Source of the DNA: Streptomyces sp. SN-593
Lineage (GTDB): Bacteria; Actinomycetota; Actinomycetes; Streptomycetales; Streptomycetaceae
Reading direction: 5' to 3'
NCBI RefSeq assembly: GCF_016756395.1
Contig: NZ_AP018365.1
Location: 6,452,001 to 6,516,000, forward strand
Length of the DNA: 64,000 nt
Positions 59,618 through 64,000 of the stretch are shown one piece after another. The first letter of the stretch is position 1. Each line of letters starts with the position of its first letter. Under the pieces are notes generated by a model. That model saw nothing but the letters and a program-made list of their open reading frames with translations, did not search any database and was not told the DNA's origin. A program made the translations under genes and the position numbers.

Positions 59618-60790
59618 TCATCCGAACTTCCTGCTCACCCCGTCGTAGATCTTCTTCGCGTCCGCGCCCAGCCGGGGGCCGGCCAGCCACGTCGCCGTGA
59701 GCGGGCCGATCGACGTGTTGCTGACCAGCCCCGGCTTGCCGTCCGGCATGGTGGCGAACCACCCGCCGCCGGAGGCGCCGCCGGTCATGGTGCAGCCGAG
59801 CCGGTACTCCGTGGGCGCCGAGGCGAGCAGCGAGAGCCTGCCCGGCGTGCCCTGGCAGGAGTACATCCGCTGTCCGTCGTACGGCGCCTGCGCCGGGTAG
59901 CCCCAGGCGCCGACGGTCCCGATCCGCGTCGCCGAGGGAGCGTCGAACCACACCGGCATGGCCGCGCCGACCGTCTCCTGGAGCGATGCGCCGCCGGCGC
60001 TCTTGGCGGGGGTCACGTGCAGCACGGCGAAGTCGTAGGGCGAACCGCCGCCGCCCTGCTCCGAACCGGAGCTGATCCATTCGTCCGACGTGCTCGCCCA
60101 GTCCGCCCACCACACGCCGTACGGCGCGAGCTCGTCCAGGCTTACGTGTGCCAGCGCGGCCGCGCTCTCGCCCCCGTCGTTGTAGTCGGGCACGAACGCG
60201 ATGTTGCGGTACCAGCCGCCGCTCTTGCCCGCGTGCACGCAGTGCCCGGCCGTCCACACCAGGTTCGACTTGCCCGGGTGCGCAGGATCGTCCACCACCG
60301 TCGCCGAGCAGACCATCGGCCCCTTCGGACTGTCGAAGAACAGTTTGCCGACGGCCGGCGCGCTGCCGTGGTAGGGCGCCGCGACCCTGGCTGCCGTCTC
60401 GGGCGCGGGTGCCGGATCGGTCTTCCCCTGGTCGGCGGGCACGTCCGCGGGCACCTGCTTGTCGTCCTGGTCGGCGCCCTTCATGCGGTCGTCGCTCCAC
60501 AGGCCGTCGATCACCGGGTTCACGAAGTCCTGTGCCTTGCGCAGCCAGGAGGACGTGTCCCAGTCCTTCCACGCGCCGTCCTTGTACGCCTGCTCCCACT
60601 TCTTCAGGTCGTTCAGGCTCTTCGGCAGCGACGTGGGCAGTTTCGGCAGCTTCTTACCCGCGGCCGTGGCGCTCGGCTTCTCCGTCGCCTTGGCATCGGT
60701 GTCGCTCCCGGATGTCCCGCACGCGGTGACCGCGCCCGCGAGCAGTACAGCGGCCGCCGCGGCGATCAGCGGCCTGCGTATGGATGGCAT
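59618..60790 (-). CDS. Secreted trypsin-like serine peptidase lipoprotein
   Basis: This 390-residue protein has a lipoprotein signal (basic start, hydrophobic core and lipobox A-V-T-A-C, Cys24). A disordered Lys/Pro/Asp-rich stalk (~25-130) follows, then a chymotrypsin-fold domain with catalytic His183 (T-A-G-H-C), Asp253 (Y-D-F-A-V-L) and Ser340 (G-A-S-G-G-G). It would be anchored outside the cell. An AGGAGG site precedes the ATG by 11 bp. The gene is divergent from the aminotransferase. Confidence 0.9.
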   Translation of the reverse strand: MPSIRRPLIAAAAAVLLAGAVTACGTSGSDTDAKATEKPSATAAGKKLPKLPTSLPKSLNDLKKWEQAYKDGAWKDWDTSSWLRKAQDFVNPVIDGLWSDDRMKGADQDDKQVPADVPADQGKTDPAPAPETAARVAAPYHGSAPAVGKLFFDSPKGPMVCSATVVDDPAHPGKSNLVWTAGHCVHAGKSGGWYRNIAFVPDYNDGGESAAALAHVSLDELAPYGVWWADWASTSDEWISSGSEQGGGGSPYDFAVLHVTPAKSAGGASLQETVGAAMPVWFDAPSATRIGTVGAWGYPAQAPYDGQRMYSCQGTPGRLSLLASAPTEYRLGCTMTGGASGGGWFATMPDGKPGLVSNTSIGPLTATWLAGPRLGADAKKIYDGVSRKFG

Positions 60791-60973
60791 GGACGCAAGT
60801 CCTCCTGGGTCGTGCGTTCGTGGGTCGTGTGCTGCCTGAATCATGGACGGTTCCGTGTTCGCGGGTGGTTCCGCGCAGGAAAGTCCGGTGGCGGCCCGTG
60901 ATCGGTCGGTGACCGCGTCGTTAGTACATCCGGGGGACAGAGGGACGGATCGCCGAGCAGGAGGAGAGCACAC

Positions 60974-62440
60974 GTGGCGGCCACTTCGAGCGTGCCGGAA
61001 CAACTCACGGCACCCGCCGAAGACTTCGACTCGGGGGAGGCGATCCTGCGCAGACAGGCGCAGCGCGAGTCCGCGGCGCGCACGTACGCGAGGTCGCTGC
61101 CCGTGGTGCCGGTCCGGGCCCGCGGCATGACCGTCGAGGGCGCCGACGGCCGTCGCTACCTGGACTGCCTGTCGGGAGCGGGCACCCTGGCGCTCGGCCA
61201 CAACCACCCGGTCGTCCTGGAGGCGGTCAGGCGGGTGCTGGACTCCGGCGCGCCGCTGCACGTCCTGGACCTCGCGACACCGGTGAAGGACGACTTCACC
61301 ACCGCCCTGTTCGAGACGCTGCCGCCCGAACTCGCCGACCGCGGGCGCATCCAGTTCTGCGGCCCGGCCGGCACCGACGCGGTCGAGGCGGCCATCAAGC
61401 TCTCCCGGATCGCCACCGGTCGCAGCGGCCTGCTCGCCTTCTCCGGGGCCTACCACGGCATGACCGCGGCGGCCCTCGCGGCCACCGGCGACACCGCCGC
61501 GCGGGCCACGACCGAGACGGCCGCCGGCGTCACCCGGCTGCCGTACCCCTACGACTACCGCTGTCCGTTCGGGACCGGGGGCGAGCAGGGCGCCGAACTG
61601 TCCGCGCGGCTGACCGCCGCGCTGGTCGACGACCCCAAGGGCGGCGTGCAGCACCCTGCGGCGATGCTACTGGAGCCGGTACAGGGCGAGGGCGGTGTCA
61701 TCCCGGCCCCCGACAGCTGGCTGCGCCGGATGCGGGAGATCACCGCGGACCGCGGCATCCCGCTGATCGCCGACGAGGTGCAGTCCGGCGTCGGCCGCAC
61801 CGGCACGTTCTGGGCGGTCGAGCGCAGCGGGATCGTGCCCGACGTGATGGTGCTGTCCAAGGCCATCGGCGGCAGCCTCCCGCTCGCCGTGATCGTCTAC
61901 CGCGAGGAACTGGACACCTGGCACCCGGGCGCGCACGCCGGCACCTTCCGGGGCAACCAGCTCGCCATGGCCGCGGGCGCCGCCACGATCCGCTACGTGG
62001 CGCGCAACGCACTGCCCGCGCGTGCCGAGGAGGTCGGCTCGCGCATGCTGCGCCGGCTGCGCGCGCTGGCCGGACACCACGCCTGCGTCGGCGACGTGCG
62101 CGGTCGCGGTCTGATGATCGGTGTCGAACTCGTGGACACCACGGCCGACCCCGACGACCGGGGAACGCTGCCCGCCGCCCCGCGCCTCGCCGCGCGCGTC
62201 CAGCAGGAGGCCCTGCGCCGCGGCCTGATCCTCGAACTGGGCGGCCGACACTCCAGCGTCGTACGGCTGCTGCCACCGCTGACGATCACCGACGAGCAGG
62301 CCGAAGCCGTGCTGGAACGGCTCGCCGACGCCGTCGCCGCCGCCGAGGCGCCCGGAGCCGGCGGCACCGGCGGGGCCGGCCGCCGCGGCGCGGGAGCCGG
62401 GGTTCCGCGGCCCAACGCCCCGCATACGGGCACCTCATGA
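60974..62440 (+). CDS. Diaminobutyrate-type aminotransferase
   Basis: This 488-residue fold-type I PLP enzyme has G-A-Y-H-G-M-T-A-A (~158-166), the D-E-V-Q-S-G-V-G-R-T-G motif and the PLP Lys296 (L-S-K-A-I-G-G). It resembles diaminobutyrate-2-oxoglutarate transaminases that feed NRPS-independent siderophores. It starts with GTG at 60974 and precedes an IucA/IucC gene by 278 bp. No iron-box palindrome was recognised upstream. The C-terminal 35 residues are Gly/Ala-rich and probably disordered. Confidence 0.9.
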   Translation: MAATSSVPEQLTAPAEDFDSGEAILRRQAQRESAARTYARSLPVVPVRARGMTVEGADGRRYLDCLSGAGTLALGHNHPVVLEAVRRVLDSGAPLHVLDLATPVKDDFTTALFETLPPELADRGRIQFCGPAGTDAVEAAIKLSRIATGRSGLLAFSGAYHGMTAAALAATGDTAARATTETAAGVTRLPYPYDYRCPFGTGGEQGAELSARLTAALVDDPKGGVQHPAAMLLEPVQGEGGVIPAPDSWLRRMREITADRGIPLIADEVQSGVGRTGTFWAVERSGIVPDVMVLSKAIGGSLPLAVIVYREELDTWHPGAHAGTFRGNQLAMAAGAATIRYVARNALPARAEEVGSRMLRRLRALAGHHACVGDVRGRGLMIGVELVDTTADPDDRGTLPAAPRLAARVQQEALRRGLILELGGRHSSVVRLLPPLTITDEQAEAVLERLADAVAAAEAPGAGGTGGAGRRGAGAGVPRPNAPHTGTS

Positions 62441-62718
62441 GGGCCGGTCACAGTATGATCACATCAATCCGCCGCTCTGCGGCGCCGTGCCCACCGCCCT
62501 GCCCGATCGCACCGGACCACTTCACGACCCGACAACTCCGGCAAGGCGCGTCCGCAGGGTGCCCCCCCTGTGCCACGCCACCGCGCGCCGCGCCGTGGCG
62601 CCGCTCCGGCGCCCGGCACAGCCGTACCGGGGTGCACCGCCCCACCGGGGCGTGTCGCCGCTGCCGTACACCACCGCCGTACCGCCGCACCGCCGTACCG
62701 ACAAGTGAGGCCCCTGGC

Positions 62719-64000
62719 ATGACCGCACCCGTGGACCCCGCCGGCACCGACCGCCACGACAGCGCCGCATCCGTGCCCCCGCAGCGGGCACGCACCCACT
62801 GGGGCGCGACCGGGCCCGACCCACTGGCGCGCGACGAGCCCTACGCCGTGGCCGACGCGGCCGGCACCGAGGCGCTGCTGCGCTGCTGGACCCGCGAGAA
62901 GGGCCTGGCGCAGCCGGCCGACGGGCTGCTGCGGGTGCCGCTGCCGGCGGCCGGCGCCACGGTCGGCGCGGTCGTCCACCACTGGTCGTCCACCGGGCAC
63001 CACCGCTTCGGACCCGCCCGGCTCTCCACCGCCGACCACCGGCCGCTGTCCGCGGTCGAACTGGCCGCGCTGCTGTCCCGGGAGAGCGGCGCCGACCCGG
63101 AGGAGGGCGCCGACCTGGTCGCCAGGGTGGCGGACTCGGTACGGCGGACCGCCGTCTTCGTGACCGAACGCCGCGAGGACCCCGGGGCTAGCGACCCCGA
63201 ACTGCCCTTCCTCGACTCCGAGCAGGCCCTGATCCTGGGCCACCCGCTCCACCCCACGCCCAAGAGCCGCGACGGCCTGGGAGACGCGGAGGCGGCCGCC
63301 TACTCTCCCGAGTTGCGCGGCGCCTTCCCGCTGCACTGGTTCGCCGTCGACCGGTCGCTGCTCGCCACCGAGTCGGCGTGGACCGAACGCGGCCGCCCGG
63401 TCCCCGCGCCCGACCTGCTCACCGTGCTGGCCGGGCCCGACCTCGCGCTGCCGGCGGGGACCGCGCCGCTGCCGCTGCACCCGTGGCAGGCCCGCGAGGT
63501 GCGGCACCGGCCCGCCGTGCGCGCGCTGTTCGACGCGGGGCTGCTGCACGACCTCGGCCCCCTGGGGGACGTGTGGCACCCCACATCGTCGGTGCGCACC
63601 GTCTACCGGCCGGGCGCACAGGTCATGCTGAAGCTGTCGCTGGCCCTGCGGATCACCAACTCCCGACGGGAGAACCTCCGCAAGGAGTTGCAGCGCGGTA
63701 CCGAGGTGCACCGGCTGCTGCGCAGCGGCCTGGCCACCCGCTGGTCCGAGGCACACCCCCGGTTCGACATCGTCCGCGACCCGGCCTGGCTCGGCGTGGA
63801 CGACCGGGACGGCCACCCGGTGACCGGACTGGACGTCGCCCTGCGGCACAGCCCGTTCGACCCCGGCGCCCAGGCGCACTGCGTGGCCGGGCTGACCTCG
63901 CCGCGCCCCTGGCCGGGTCTGCCCGCACCGGCACTGGCCTCCCGGCTCGCGGTGCTGGTCGGCCGCCTGTCCGAGCGCAGCGGCCGACCGGGGACCGCGG
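62719..64000 (+). CDS. IucA/IucC family siderophore synthetase (partial)
   Basis: The frame starts at an ATG at 62719 and runs off the window edge after about 427 codons. It has the family nucleotide-binding signature G-H-P-L-H-P-T-P-K-S-R-D-G (~175-187), then P-T-S-S-V-R-T-V and K-L-S-L-A-L-R-I-T-N-S-R-R. The enzyme condenses carboxylates (often citrate) with amines or hydroxamates to build siderophores. The paired aminotransferase supplies the amine. The 278-bp gap upstream holds no convincing gene. Confidence 0.9.
   Translation, partial: MTAPVDPAGTDRHDSAASVPPQRARTHWGATGPDPLARDEPYAVADAAGTEALLRCWTREKGLAQPADGLLRVPLPAAGATVGAVVHHWSSTGHHRFGPARLSTADHRPLSAVELAALLSRESGADPEEGADLVARVADSVRRTAVFVTERREDPGASDPELPFLDSEQALILGHPLHPTPKSRDGLGDAEAAAYSPELRGAFPLHWFAVDRSLLATESAWTERGRPVPAPDLLTVLAGPDLALPAGTAPLPLHPWQAREVRHRPAVRALFDAGLLHDLGPLGDVWHPTSSVRTVYRPGAQVMLKLSLALRITNSRRENLRKELQRGTEVHRLLRSGLATRWSEAHPRFDIVRDPAWLGVDDRDGHPVTGLDVALRHSPFDPGAQAHCVAGLTSPRPWPGLPAPALASRLAVLVGRLSERSGRPGTA

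Noticed and set aside
62487..62708. 73-codon frame upstream of the siderophore synthetase
   Set aside because: Translation is Pro/Arg/His-rich and repetitive with no ribosome site.

Overview
The window is about 70% G+C, with strong third-position GC, frequent GTG starts and actinobacterial gene order (nei, lhr, recA-recX, miaB, miaA, dapF, a RelA/SpoT homologue, hflX). It fits a Streptomyces or close Streptomycetaceae chromosome. It has two parts: a nearly complete siphovirus-type prophage (about 0.87-31.7 kb) and a conserved housekeeping segment (about 31.7-64 kb).

Prophage. The late genes run leftward from 19.5 kb to 0.9 kb: HNH endonuclease, terminase small and large subunits, a small membrane protein, portal, prohead protease, HK97-type major capsid protein, head-tail connector and tail terminator, major tail protein, tail assembly chaperones in a frameshift arrangement, HK97 gp10-like protein, tape measure, a 940-residue tail protein, a C1q-like tip protein, then the lysis cassette (GH25 muramidase, holin, two more membrane proteins) and a terminator. 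A strong hairpin at 19.67 kb separates the late block from the early genes (19.7-29.5 kb, also leftward). The early genes are mostly small proteins joined by ATGA, GTGA or TGATG overlaps. At their heart are three consecutive winged-helix genes. One has an N-terminal helical hairpin resembling the Acb2/Tad1 cyclic-nucleotide sponge family. Another carries seven copies of a 17-bp element inside its coding sequence, read in all three frames, like the iterons inside lambda O. At the right end an excisionase-like gene and a short XRE repressor diverge from an operator-containing promoter region. The rightward repressor, a small ORF and a tyrosine integrase follow. No matching left attachment site was found, so the left boundary is open and the truncated TPR regulator at the left edge may be host or element.

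Host segment. A small membrane protein gene and nei converge. Then come lhr, an AraC regulator, the AzlC/AzlD exporter, a DUF3046 gene, an AI-2E family transporter, and recA-recX with an SOS-type operator inside the recA promoter. An FAD monooxygenase, a two-component system and a TAXI-type binding protein follow. The ms2i6A tRNA-modification genes miaB and miaA lie 1.7 kb apart. After a membrane protein gene come dapF, a long RelA/SpoT homologue (probably RshA) with an altered synthetase signature, hflX and a secreted trypsin-like lipoprotein. The window ends with a diaminobutyrate-type aminotransferase and the start of an IucA/IucC siderophore synthetase, probably the beginning of an NRPS-independent siderophore cluster.

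The observations most worth following are the intragenic iteron array, the Acb2-like hairpin fused to a winged helix, the duplicated palindromes inside the first codons of two adjacent early genes, and a 22-bp perfect inverted repeat upstream of miaB.
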